Positions 44,398 to 53,654 of a DNA stretch of 64,000 nt are shown here, one piece after another. Source of the DNA: Fidelibacterota bacterium (GTDB lineage: Bacteria; Fidelibacterota; Marinisomatia; Marinisomatales; TCS55). A program made the position numbers and the translations under genes. Below the pieces are notes generated by a model that saw nothing but the letters and a program-made list of their open reading frames with translations, did no database searches and had not been told where the DNA came from. The DNA is taken from assembly GCA_002724735.1 (NCBI GenBank), contig PBPT01000016.1:71674-135673 (forward strand). The letters are read 5' to 3'. Position 1 is the first letter of the stretch, and each line of letters begins with the position of its first letter.

Positions 44398-46644
44398 ATG
44401 GTAGAACCGTCTAAAGAGTTACAGTTAGTTTTTGATAAAGCAATTAATGATGCCAAAAAGCTTCAGCATGAATATGTTACATTAGAACATTTACTTTATG
44501 CAATTTTTTGCGAAGAAAAGTTCTGTAATATTATTACTATGTTTGGTGCAGATATTGAGTACATAAAAGGAAATTTAGAGCATCATTTAAAAAATAATAT
44601 GCAGGACATTATTACTGATAACGAAAAATTTAAACCAAAAAAAACCCATACTGTGGAAAGAGTATTGAATAGGGCATTTACACAAGTATTATTTGCTGGT
44701 AGAAATACTATTGATCTTACAGATGTAGTATTAAGTATGCTGAATGAGAAGAAATCAGTTTCAGTATATTATTTAGAAAAAGGCGGAGTAACAAAACCAG
44801 GATTTGCAGAATTCCTTGATGCAGAAATTGCACATGATCTTTACGATGAAGAAGAAGTAAGTGGAGAAGCTAAAAGGGCTTTAAGAGCCTTTACAACAAA
44901 TCTAAATGATCAGGTTAAAAGAGAAAAAATAGATCCAATTATAGGACGTGGAAATGAACTAGAAAGTTTAGCACTTGCATTAGGACGCAGGCAAAAAAAT
45001 AATGTCCTAATGGTAGGGGATCCAGGTGTTGGTAAAACAGCTATTGCAGAAGGTTTGGCATATAATATAGAAAATGACAAAGTTCCTTCTTTTCTTAAAG
45101 AATACAAGGTGTATAATTTAGATATAGGCGCAATGCTAGCAGGGTCTAAGTATAGAGGCGACTTTGAAGAAAGGTTTAAATTAGTTTTATCTGCACTAAT
45201 CAAGCAAGGCAAGACTATAATGTTTATCGACGAAGCACATATGATGAATGGTGCAGGCACAGGCGGCGGTAATAACTCTAATGATCTAGCAAATATGTTA
45301 AAACCTGCTTTGACAAAAGGTGATTTAAAAGTGGTTGCATCAACCACGTGGGAAGAATATAGAAAGTACTTCGAGTCAGACCGTGCATTAATGCGTAGGT
45401 TTCAAAGAGTAACTATAGGAGAACCTACAAAAGAAACTACCAAAGATATTTTAGTTGGTATTAAAAAATATTATGAAAAGTTTCACGAGACAACAATTAC
45501 AGAAGAAGCAATAGATACTGCTATTAAATTAAGTATAAAATATCAGTCAGATAAAAAACTTCCTGATAAAGCAATAGACTTAATTGATATTGCATGCTCT
45601 AGATTCAAAGTAAACGATATTGCAGAACAAGAAAAAGTAGTAGGCGCAGAGCAAATAGAGTTTGAGCTTGCAAAAATAGTTGATATGCCTACAGAAAGAA
45701 TTGCAGAAAAAGAAACTGAAAGTTTAGCAAATCTAGAAAAGAATATTAAAGGTTCTGTATATGGTCAAGATGAAGCAATAGAAAGTATTGTAGACAAAGT
45801 GCTAGTAAGTCAAGCAGGACTTAAAGCAAACGATAAGCCCATAGGTTCTTTTGTGTTTATGGGTCCTACTGGTACAGGTAAAACTGAAACTGCTAAACAA
45901 CTTGCAAAAGGATTAGGAGTCAAACTTGTTAGATTTGACATGAGTGAGTATCAGGAAAGACATAGTGTAGCAAAACTAATTGGTTCTCCTCCAGGATATG
46001 TTGGATATGAAGAAAATAATGGATTGCTTATTACTAAGTTACAGGAATTTCCTAATTGTGTTTTATTGCTAGATGAAATTGAAAAGGCTCACCCTGATGT
46101 AAGTACGATTTTACTGCAACTTATGGACAACGGTAAAGTTACAGGCTCTAATGGTAAAGTAGCTGATGCTAGAAATTGTACTTTAATACTAACAACAAAT
46201 TTAGGATCAGAAAAAGCCGAACAAAACACTATTGGGTTTACCAAAACATTAGAACAAGAGTATGAAGATACCGACTTAAAACGTTACTTTGCTCCTGAAT
46301 TTAGAAATAGATTAGATGGTGTGATTACTTTTGCTAAATTAAGCAAAGAAGTAATGATGAAAATAGTAGGTAAGTTTCTACTGGAACTTAAACAAATGGT
46401 TATTGAAAAAGATATTGCAATTACTATCACTGACGACACATTAGATTACTTGGTCGAAAAAGGATTTGATCCTAAAATGGGTGCAAGACCTTTACAAAGA
46501 GTAATTGATCAAGATATAAAACGTAAACTTGCAAGAGAGATGTTATTTGGTGATCTTAAAAATGGTGGCTCTTTAACTATTGATTATAGAGATAAAGAGA
46601 TTAAATTGGATTGTGTAAAAGATGAAATCGTTGAAACAGTATGA
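44398..46644 (+). CDS. clpA: ClpA-like AAA+ unfoldase
   Basis: Clp N domain, GDPGVGKTAIAEG and GPTGTGKTETAKQ Walker A motifs, GSPPGYVGYEE pore loop, NTIGF ClpP-binding-like tripeptide. Confidence 0.93.
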   Translation: MVEPSKELQLVFDKAINDAKKLQHEYVTLEHLLYAIFCEEKFCNIITMFGADIEYIKGNLEHHLKNNMQDIITDNEKFKPKKTHTVERVLNRAFTQVLFAGRNTIDLTDVVLSMLNEKKSVSVYYLEKGGVTKPGFAEFLDAEIAHDLYDEEEVSGEAKRALRAFTTNLNDQVKREKIDPIIGRGNELESLALALGRRQKNNVLMVGDPGVGKTAIAEGLAYNIENDKVPSFLKEYKVYNLDIGAMLAGSKYRGDFEERFKLVLSALIKQGKTIMFIDEAHMMNGAGTGGGNNSNDLANMLKPALTKGDLKVVASTTWEEYRKYFESDRALMRRFQRVTIGEPTKETTKDILVGIKKYYEKFHETTITEEAIDTAIKLSIKYQSDKKLPDKAIDLIDIACSRFKVNDIAEQEKVVGAEQIEFELAKIVDMPTERIAEKETESLANLEKNIKGSVYGQDEAIESIVDKVLVSQAGLKANDKPIGSFVFMGPTGTGKTETAKQLAKGLGVKLVRFDMSEYQERHSVAKLIGSPPGYVGYEENNGLLITKLQEFPNCVLLLDEIEKAHPDVSTILLQLMDNGKVTGSNGKVADARNCTLILTTNLGSEKAEQNTIGFTKTLEQEYEDTDLKRYFAPEFRNRLDGVITFAKLSKEVMMKIVGKFLLELKQMVIEKDIAITITDDTLDYLVEKGFDPKMGARPLQRVIDQDIKRKLAREMLFGDLKNGGSLTIDYRDKEIKLDCVKDEIVETV

Positions 46645-47320
46645 GACAAAGAAGTTATTTTTTAAACAATACTTATTTAAAGTCGAGCTTAAAAATCAAC
46701 TCAACATAATATTTAGATCAGAAAATCAGAAAAGTAAATCTTTAGATTTTGCAAGAGAACAGTTAGACTCTTTTGCAAGCAATTACCGTAATGGACAACC
46801 ATTAGTACAAAAAGTTTTTAGAACAGAACGTGAAGTACCTATGGATGATTATTTAGGTGCAAAAAATTTATATTTGCTATTAAAAGATGAAAAAGAGTAT
46901 AAAATAAGAGTAGAAACTGGAGCTAGTATTTCTGTTTATACAAACAATGACACACTTTTATACAAATTAATAGACAAATTAGAAAATTCTATACACGGAA
47001 TTTGGCGACCTGCTCCAGCAGTAGGACATATCCTCAAAGAAGATAATATTATTGTAAACACTAAGACGGAATTTCCTATCAGAGTAATATTTAAAGACGA
47101 AAAAGTTGCTCCTGATTTTGCTAATTGGCTACGTGCAAATAGAGATAAATCAAGGATAGGTGATAAAGCTCTACAATCAATAGATGATAATTTAAATTTG
47201 GGTGGTTTTTACTTTCATGTAAGAGACGAGAAAGTATTATCTATTGTGCAAATGTTAGTAGGACACGCTATAAGAGGCACATACAATTTAGTGTACATGC
47301 CTCCAACTATTGATAAATAG
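46622..47320 (+). CDS. hypothetical phage protein
   Basis: Complete ORF overlapping the clpA end. Confidence 0.75.
   Translation: MKSLKQYETKKLFFKQYLFKVELKNQLNIIFRSENQKSKSLDFAREQLDSFASNYRNGQPLVQKVFRTEREVPMDDYLGAKNLYLLLKDEKEYKIRVETGASISVYTNNDTLLYKLIDKLENSIHGIWRPAPAVGHILKEDNIIVNTKTEFPIRVIFKDEKVAPDFANWLRANRDKSRIGDKALQSIDDNLNLGGFYFHVRDEKVLSIVQMLVGHAIRGTYNLVYMPPTIDK
47312..47319 (+). promoter_or_regulatory. late promoter motif GATAAATA
   Basis: Ends 5 nt before ATG 47325. Confidence 0.5.
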
Positions 47321-47324
47321 TTAT

Positions 47325-47666
47325 ATGAGCAGTAATAGTGAAATAATTTTATCAGCAAATACGCATCCAGGCGATAGTACACAAACCTTTATAACAGGCG
47401 AACAATTTAAAGGTGACGGGTACTACGGCCGCAGTGATGGCCTTCATACTGTACAATACAACTATACTGGGTTTACAGGAACCTTAAAAGTAGAAGCAAC
47501 ACTTGCAACAACACCCGGCACCGCTGATTGGTTTCATGTAGATAGTGTTGTATTATCTAATGATACTGGCTCAACTATAAACAATTTTACTGGAAACTAT
47601 ATTTGGCTTAGAGCCCATGTGTCTTATACGGATGGCACTATAAACAGTATTGTAATGAATCATTGA
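47325..47666 (+). CDS. hypothetical structural protein
   Basis: MSSNSEIILSANTHPGDSTQTFITGEQFKGDGYYGRSDG... Confidence 0.65.
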   Translation: MSSNSEIILSANTHPGDSTQTFITGEQFKGDGYYGRSDGLHTVQYNYTGFTGTLKVEATLATTPGTADWFHVDSVVLSNDTGSTINNFTGNYIWLRAHVSYTDGTINSIVMNH

Positions 47667-47676
47667 GGAATTAAAA

Positions 47677-48243
47677 ATGGAAAATTTTGTAAGAGTAGTA
47701 ATGGAAAAACATGAATCACTAACTAAATTAGATGAATCAATTTTTCCTAGTAGCGAAGTATACGAATCAGAACAGGGTGCAACAGTTATTGAAATACCTT
47801 TGGCTAGATTACTTTCAGAAGACGAAGCTACAGAATATGCAAATCGTTTAGCTAACTATATGTTTGAACAAGGGCATGAAGATTTTGATATTGAAATAAG
47901 CACTGATTTAGAAGACGACCTCGATGAAGAAACATATGACGGTGATGACTTTTACGAAGAATATGGAGTAATGTGGTTTAACGAAGATGACGATTTAGAT
48001 GAAGCAGAGTACAGGGGGCGTAAAGTAAAATTGGGAAAGCCAACCCGTGGGGATGTCAAAAAGTTTAAAGTTTATGTAAGAGACCCCAAAACAAAAAATA
48101 TCAAAAAAGTAAACTTTGGTGACCCAAACATGAAAATTAAAAAATCTAACCCTGCAAGACGTAGGAGTTTTAGAGCTAGACATAATTGCGACAATCCAGG
48201 ACCAAGAACAAAAGCGAGGTATTGGAGTTGCCGTAAATGGTAG
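47677..48243 (+). CDS. phage protein with DUF5872-like C-terminus
   Basis: MKIKKSNPARRRSFRARHNCDNPGPRTKARYWSCRKW. Confidence 0.7.
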   Translation: MENFVRVVMEKHESLTKLDESIFPSSEVYESEQGATVIEIPLARLLSEDEATEYANRLANYMFEQGHEDFDIEISTDLEDDLDEETYDGDDFYEEYGVMWFNEDDDLDEAEYRGRKVKLGKPTRGDVKKFKVYVRDPKTKNIKKVNFGDPNMKIKKSNPARRRSFRARHNCDNPGPRTKARYWSCRKW

Positions 48244-48410
48244 ATGGTGGTTATACAGAGTACGGCTATAGAGGATTAGAAGAAGTGAGAGCAAAAGACA
48301 TAGAAATTACAAAGCTCAAAGAAGAAATTAGTAAATTAAAAATGCAACTACAAGGTATGGAAAATCGTTGCAATGATTTACAGGCTAAAGCAAGTATACC
48401 TCGATATTAG
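48237..48410 (+). CDS. small coiled-coil protein (57 aa)
   Basis: MVDGGYTEYGYRGLEEVRAKDIEITKLKEEISKLKMQLQGMENRCNDLQAKASIPRY. Confidence 0.6.
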   Translation: MVDGGYTEYGYRGLEEVRAKDIEITKLKEEISKLKMQLQGMENRCNDLQAKASIPRY

Positions 48411-48427
48411 GAAGTTAGAGAGAAAAA

Positions 48428-48757
48428 ATGAAAATAAATGAATTCGCAACACCACATACTGATAATTTACCTTATGACGTTGTAGATGATCTATCTATTT
48501 TCATGCGTAACGACCCTATGTTTTACCGTAAAAGAATGTATCCATGTATTATGAAAATGAAAGATATGCATGATGGGCAAAAGAGTATTGTACCACAGCA
48601 AGTATTAGGTCCTATTGTAGATGAAGCTATGGACAAATACTGCGAAAAGTTTAAATTAGGCAGTAGAGATAAAATATTTAAACTGCAAGATCGTGACGAA
48701 GCCATAAACAAAATTTTTGGTGAAGAAATGAAACAGATTGAAACTGGAGCATACTAA
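48428..48757 (+). CDS. hypothetical phage protein
   Basis: Complete ORF, RBS nearby. Confidence 0.7.
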   Translation: MKINEFATPHTDNLPYDVVDDLSIFMRNDPMFYRKRMYPCIMKMKDMHDGQKSIVPQQVLGPIVDEAMDKYCEKFKLGSRDKIFKLQDRDEAINKIFGEEMKQIETGAY

Positions 48758-50068
48758 ATGCTGGTCAGGGAATTATATGAAGCCGAAAAGGCGGCAACAC
48801 TAGCATTTGGGAGAATGAATCCTCCCACTATAGGTCACAAAAAGTTAGTTGACGTTGTAGCTTCCCAGCAAGGTGATCCTTTTCTGTTTATAACCCAAAC
48901 ACAAAAACCAAAAACTGACCCTTTAGATTTTCAAACAAAGCTTAAATTTGCAAAGCAATTTTTTCCCAATGTTACAGTAGGTGATAGTAGTGTTAATACT
49001 ATTATAAAAGCATTACAAAAATTGGAGTCTTTAGGTTATACCAGTATAACTTATGTAGCTGGCAGTGACAGAGTAGATGATTTCAAAGAATTAATTACAA
49101 AATATAATGGCAAGGAGTATAATTTTAAAAATATACAAGTTGTAAGTGCTGGAGAACGTGATCCTGACGCTGACGGTGCAGAAGGAATGAGTGCTAGTAA
49201 AATGAGAGCCGCGGCAATGTCAGACGATTTTGATTCTTTCAAACAAGGTGTAATAGATCAAAAATTAGCCAATGCTTTATATGATGCAGTACGCAAAGGA
49301 ATGGGAATTACAGAACGAGAACTTACAAAAGGTGAAGAAAAAGAAAAAGAACGTATTGTAAAGGGTATGAAAAAAACAAAAAGTAGTTTTAAAAAGCGTT
49401 ACGGAAAAGATGCTGATGCTGTAATGTATGCAACAGCAACTAAACTTGCAAAAAACCAAGAAGATATTGCAGAACTTAAAGTAGCACAACAAAGACCTAA
49501 GATAGATGTTTTAACAAATATAAGTGCAAGAAAAGATCAGAATCCTTGGCCACTAAGTTATAAAGATACAGGTGATATGACAGCAAGTTCAGGAGGCAAA
49601 ATTTTTATTGGTCCTAAAGAAGCAACAAAATTTATTAATTTTTATGATACTAGAGCAGAAGATGAACAAGAGCTTATGCAAAAAGCATTAAAGACTTTTC
49701 AAGGTGCTCAGAATTTATTTAAAAATTTAGGAATACGTGTACAAGTAGAGGAAAACGCAAACGAAGGTGATCTTGTTTTAGACAGATCAGCATTAATAGC
49801 ACACTTACAAAGAGAAATTGAAAAATTTGCAAGTCAAGAAACTGATGTAGAAAAACTAAGCTTTATACTTAAACAATTAAGTGGTCAAAAAGTAAAAACA
49901 AGAAATAAAAAATACTTTACTGTTACAGATGAAGATATTTTAGAAGGAATAAAGAAGGCATTAAAAAATTTAAAAGGACCTGGATACTATTCATTGGATA
50001 AAGATAATCCAGATCACGCGGCAGATGATATAGATAAACTTAGAAGACGTTTAAAGAAGAAAAAATGA
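48758..50068 (+). CDS. nucleotidyltransferase (NMNAT/cytidylyltransferase-like) fusion
   Basis: TLAFGRMNPPTIGHKKLVD ... YVAGSDRVDDF ... GMSASKMRAAAM. Confidence 0.85.
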   Translation: MLVRELYEAEKAATLAFGRMNPPTIGHKKLVDVVASQQGDPFLFITQTQKPKTDPLDFQTKLKFAKQFFPNVTVGDSSVNTIIKALQKLESLGYTSITYVAGSDRVDDFKELITKYNGKEYNFKNIQVVSAGERDPDADGAEGMSASKMRAAAMSDDFDSFKQGVIDQKLANALYDAVRKGMGITERELTKGEEKEKERIVKGMKKTKSSFKKRYGKDADAVMYATATKLAKNQEDIAELKVAQQRPKIDVLTNISARKDQNPWPLSYKDTGDMTASSGGKIFIGPKEATKFINFYDTRAEDEQELMQKALKTFQGAQNLFKNLGIRVQVEENANEGDLVLDRSALIAHLQREIEKFASQETDVEKLSFILKQLSGQKVKTRNKKYFTVTDEDILEGIKKALKNLKGPGYYSLDKDNPDHAADDIDKLRRRLKKKK

Positions 50069-50271
50069 ATATTGAACGTTTAAAAGAACTAGCAGGTGTA
50101 AATGAATTTAAAGGTTACACAGAATATACTTTGGAGAATATGAGTAAAACTGCAAATGAGCTAAAAAAGAAAGAAAAGGAAAACAATATTAAGCCTGGAG
50201 ATAAGGAATGGTTTGAACTATGGTTTAGCAAGCCTTATATGACAGGGGCAACATTTAGAGGAAGGAAGTAA
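50065..50271 (+). CDS. hypothetical protein
   Basis: ATGA overlap. Confidence 0.6.
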   Translation: MNIERLKELAGVNEFKGYTEYTLENMSKTANELKKKEKENNIKPGDKEWFELWFSKPYMTGATFRGRK

Positions 50272-50516
50272 TGAGCTTAAGAACTTGGTGGCAACGAGTT
50301 ACTAAAGAAGAGTATGAACTTATATTAACAGTACCAAACGATACATTGGTTCATGCTGACGGAACTAGGACTGAATCCACAAAACAGGTTAAATACAAAG
50401 CAAAGAAATTAATAAAGGTAACACCAAAGCACATTATTTTTAAAGATCTAGATAATAATAGGAATGAATTGAAATTTTTGAAGCCGATAGAATATCATAT
50501 TAAGAAGGTTTGGTAA
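50271..50516 (+). CDS. hypothetical protein
   Basis: Coupled ORF, RBS GGAAGG. Confidence 0.6.
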   Translation: MSLRTWWQRVTKEEYELILTVPNDTLVHADGTRTESTKQVKYKAKKLIKVTPKHIIFKDLDNNRNELKFLKPIEYHIKKVW

Positions 50517-50517
50517 A

Positions 50518-50712
50518 ATGAAAACAAATGAAGTAACAGAACAAAAACTTGTAACAGAAGCAGAATTTGATGAAGCCGCTGGCAAAAAAGATGCTTGTTA
50601 TCACAAAGTTAAAAGTCGCTATAAAGTTTGGCCAAGTGCATATGCAAGTGGTGCATTAGTACGTTGTCGTAAAGTAGGCGCAAAAAACTGGGGGAATAAG
50701 TCAAAAAAATGA
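50518..50712 (+). CDS. conserved small phage protein
   Basis: KKDACYHKVKSRYKVWPSAYASGALVRCRKVGAKNWG. Confidence 0.7.
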   Translation: MKTNEVTEQKLVTEAEFDEAAGKKDACYHKVKSRYKVWPSAYASGALVRCRKVGAKNWGNKSKK

Positions 50713-52994
50713 GATACAGTGATTTCAAAGAAGGAACACGTTGCTGGAAGGGCTACAAAAAGAAGGGCATGAAAACTATGTTCGGAAAACGTGTGCCTAA
50801 TTGTGTAAAAAATGAAGCAGACCTTGAAGAAGCTAGTATTAGTAGCACAAGAGATGCTATAGAAGTACTTGCCCAACTTAGAGGTAAAGGAAAACAGCTT
50901 GAAAGAGGGCAACAAGAATACAAAGGCAATCTACCAAATGAATATGTAAACGATGTATATGACGTATATACTTGGATGGAAAACAAATTAGGCGGATTTC
51001 CTGCAGGTGCTCCTGACAAATTAAAACCTATTTTAAAAGATGTAATGGCTTTACGGGGCGAAGCTAAAAAAATGGAAAGAATTTACAAACCCGATTTACA
51101 GCATAGCAATGATCATATGGGTGCGGCAGCTTTTGCTAATTTAGTAGTCAATACACTTTATCCTTTGATGCAATGGCTAGATATGAATGACCAAATGTTC
51201 GAAGGCACAACAGGCGAAATAAAAAAAAACTCTGAACAATGTAAAGACGGTGAATACTACTGTAACGATAGTAAGCAATGTAAACCCATACCTCCAGGAC
51301 ATTATGTAGACGATACTGGATATCTCGTAAAGGAAGATCTACGTGCATGGTTTGGTAAAGGTAAAAAAGGCGGTGCAGGTGGTGGCGGCTGGGATAGATA
51401 TAACACTAAAGGTGAGCGTATAGGTAAGTGTGGTGATTCTAAACCTGGTGAGGGCAAGCCAAAGTGTTTAAGTAAGTCAAAAGCCGCAAGTCTAAGATCA
51501 AGTGGTGGCAAAAAAGCTATAGCAAATGCTGTTAAACGCAAAAGGAAAAAAGATCCTAATCCAGATAGACGCGGTAAAGCTAAAAATGTAAAAAACAAAG
51601 TTAAAGAATACGGTGTTGGCATTGTAACAAAACAAAATGCTACAAAGGATGTTCCTGTTGGTGGTGAATATATGAATGTTAAAAAACTTTCATTAGATAA
51701 GAAACCTAAAAAAAAACGTAAACTTAAATCAAATTACACTAGAAACGAACTACCGCAAATTAAAAACAAGCAACTTGAAAATATCAAACATAGTCTTGAA
51801 ACTATAGATATAAAAAAGCTTATTCCTGTACAAGAGGAACGTATACTAGAAAATTTTAAAAAACAAGTTGACAATATTGTTGCAGGCGACTATAATCCTA
51901 TTATTATAGATAGTAAAAATAGAATAGTAAACGGACATCATAGATATACTGCACTACAAATGTTAGGAATTAAAGAAGCAGATGTTGCTAGATTACCTTT
52001 TACACTAGAAAAAATACTAGAAATATTTGAAGCAGATCATTTTAAGAATCCAAAGAATACTTTTCTTACAAAAGCAGATACTGCTTATGACTTTCTTCGT
52101 ATAGGAAAGCATGTTGCTAATATCAAGAGTGTAAAAAAAGGAGCAAACAGAGATGAACCAGATGTAATGGTTGTTCCTTTTGGTGGAGAAAAAGAAAAGA
52201 AACATTTAAAAAAGCATTTAAATCGTATAGGTTATAAAACACAAGACGCAGATAAGCACGGTGATGACGGTCACGTAGATGAAAGTCTTAGGGAAGCTTT
52301 AGGCGAAATAAAAAAAAACTCTGAAATTTATGTAGACATGGATGGTGTACTTGCTGACTTTTTCGGTGAATGGTCAAAGTCACAAGGCGTTGATAATTGG
52401 AAAGATATAAAAGATCCTGCACAAGCAATAGGTGATATCAAAGATATAGATGACTTTTGGTTAAATTTACCATTACTTCCTAAAGCAAAAGAGCTATTAG
52501 GATTAATAAAACAAGTAAAAGGTAGTTATAGTATATGTACCAGTCCACTAGCAGATGATCCACGTAGCGAACCACACAAACGTGAATGGATTAAAAATAA
52601 TTTAAGTTTTTTTCCGCCAAAAAATGTTTTTGTAACACATAACAAAGCACAATTTGCAACACAAAAAGACGGCACACCTAATATACTAATAGATGACTTT
52701 GGCAAAAATATAGAGTCCTGGGAAAACGCTGGTGGTATAGGTTTTAAATACAAAGATTACAAGTTCCAAAGGACAGCAAAAGAAATAAAACAAAAAATCA
52801 AAGAACCTGCAACCGAAAATTTTGCAGATGGTAAGAAAAAAGGCAAAAGCAGACCAGGACGTGTGAAACGTTCAGGTGCAAGTTGTAAAGGTTCTGTCAC
52901 TGATTTACGTAAAAGAGCCAAAAATTCCTCAGGCGAAAAACGTGCTATGTATCATTGGTGCGCCAATATGAAAAGCGGTCGCTCTAAAAAATAA
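50709..52994 (+). CDS. multidomain protein: ParB-like nuclease domain plus HAD/5'-nucleotidase domain plus Lys-rich structural modules
   Basis: ILENFKKQVDNIVAGDYNPIIIDSKNRIVNGHHRYTALQMLGI (ParB-like); EIYVDMDGVLADFFGEWSK (HAD); RRGKAKNVKNK; KRSGASCKGSVTDLRKRAKNSSGEKRAMYHWC. Confidence 0.75.
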   Translation: MRYSDFKEGTRCWKGYKKKGMKTMFGKRVPNCVKNEADLEEASISSTRDAIEVLAQLRGKGKQLERGQQEYKGNLPNEYVNDVYDVYTWMENKLGGFPAGAPDKLKPILKDVMALRGEAKKMERIYKPDLQHSNDHMGAAAFANLVVNTLYPLMQWLDMNDQMFEGTTGEIKKNSEQCKDGEYYCNDSKQCKPIPPGHYVDDTGYLVKEDLRAWFGKGKKGGAGGGGWDRYNTKGERIGKCGDSKPGEGKPKCLSKSKAASLRSSGGKKAIANAVKRKRKKDPNPDRRGKAKNVKNKVKEYGVGIVTKQNATKDVPVGGEYMNVKKLSLDKKPKKKRKLKSNYTRNELPQIKNKQLENIKHSLETIDIKKLIPVQEERILENFKKQVDNIVAGDYNPIIIDSKNRIVNGHHRYTALQMLGIKEADVARLPFTLEKILEIFEADHFKNPKNTFLTKADTAYDFLRIGKHVANIKSVKKGANRDEPDVMVVPFGGEKEKKHLKKHLNRIGYKTQDADKHGDDGHVDESLREALGEIKKNSEIYVDMDGVLADFFGEWSKSQGVDNWKDIKDPAQAIGDIKDIDDFWLNLPLLPKAKELLGLIKQVKGSYSICTSPLADDPRSEPHKREWIKNNLSFFPPKNVFVTHNKAQFATQKDGTPNILIDDFGKNIESWENAGGIGFKYKDYKFQRTAKEIKQKIKEPATENFADGKKKGKSRPGRVKRSGASCKGSVTDLRKRAKNSSGEKRAMYHWCANMKSGRSKK
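51212..51236 (+). repeat. 25-nt direct repeat, copy 1 (AGGCGAAATAAAAAAAAACTCTGAA)
   Basis: Identical to 52301-52325; contains A_AAA_AAC in frame. Confidence 0.9.
52301..52325 (+). repeat. 25-nt direct repeat, copy 2
   Basis: Identical to 51212-51236. Confidence 0.9.
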
Positions 52995-53005
52995 TAATTA
53001 CTTAC

Positions 53006-53296
53006 ATGAAATTGGTTAATACAGGCTTAATCATAGCTATCTTTTTTTGGTTTTGGCCTGTAAGGTTTTTTACTAAAAAAAATAATTGTTATCATTGGAC
53101 CCTCGAACAACTCATTACAAAAGGCGGCAGTACAGAATGGTATCCTTCTCGTAGGTGGGCAGGTTATCATGTAGTATGGATTGATAAAAACAATGTGGCG
53201 TGGGAATATACAAGAAAAATGCCTAGAAATGCACCTTGGTATACCATGATTTTTTACGAAGGACACGTAAGAAGATTTCGTGGCAAAAGAAAATAA
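53006..53296 (+). CDS. membrane-anchored hypothetical protein
   Basis: N-terminal TM, complete ORF. Confidence 0.6.
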   Translation: MKLVNTGLIIAIFFWFWPVRFFTKKNNCYHWTLEQLITKGGSTEWYPSRRWAGYHVVWIDKNNVAWEYTRKMPRNAPWYTMIFYEGHVRRFRGKRK

Positions 53297-53300
53297 TTAG

Positions 53301-53308
53301 GATAAATA
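53301..53308 (+). promoter_or_regulatory. late promoter motif GATAAATA
   Basis: Upstream of the 53328 mini-ORF. Confidence 0.55.
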
Positions 53309-53327
53309 TATTATAAGGAGATTTATT

Positions 53328-53408
53328 ATGTGTGCAAATCCAAATTGCAAATGCGAAAATTGTACTTGCTCACCCTGCACTTGTGCAGGTTCTGATTGCG
53401 GGTGCTAA
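53328..53408 (+). CDS. metallothionein-like Cys-rich mini-protein (26 aa)
   Basis: MCANPNCKCENCTCSPCTCAGSDCGC: 9 Cys in 26 residues with CxC pairs; RBS AAGGAG and late promoter. Confidence 0.75.
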   Translation: MCANPNCKCENCTCSPCTCAGSDCGC

Positions 53409-53627
53409 ATGAAAATTAAAGAAATATTAGAAACTAGTGAATCTGGTGTAACCGTCGCGGGTAGTATTGCAACCATTGCAAGTGTGCCTGGAGCAAAACG
53501 CAAAGTAAAGAAAAAAGGCAAGTATGGAGCACCTGAAGCACCGCAAGCTACAAATTCAGACGGCACAGCTAAAAATGCACTAGATCTCAAGGCCAACGTA
53601 ATGGGCGGCAAGGCTATAAAACGATAA
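53409..53627 (+). CDS. hypothetical phage protein
   Basis: Starts directly after the mini-ORF stop. Confidence 0.65.
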   Translation: MKIKEILETSESGVTVAGSIATIASVPGAKRKVKKKGKYGAPEAPQATNSDGTAKNALDLKANVMGGKAIKR

Positions 53628-53630
53628 ATA
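53623..53630 (+). promoter_or_regulatory. late promoter motif GATAAATA
   Basis: Overlaps the stop of the preceding gene, 25 nt before 53655. Confidence 0.55.
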
Positions 53631-53654
53631 CGTATAGAACAACGGGAACCTAAA

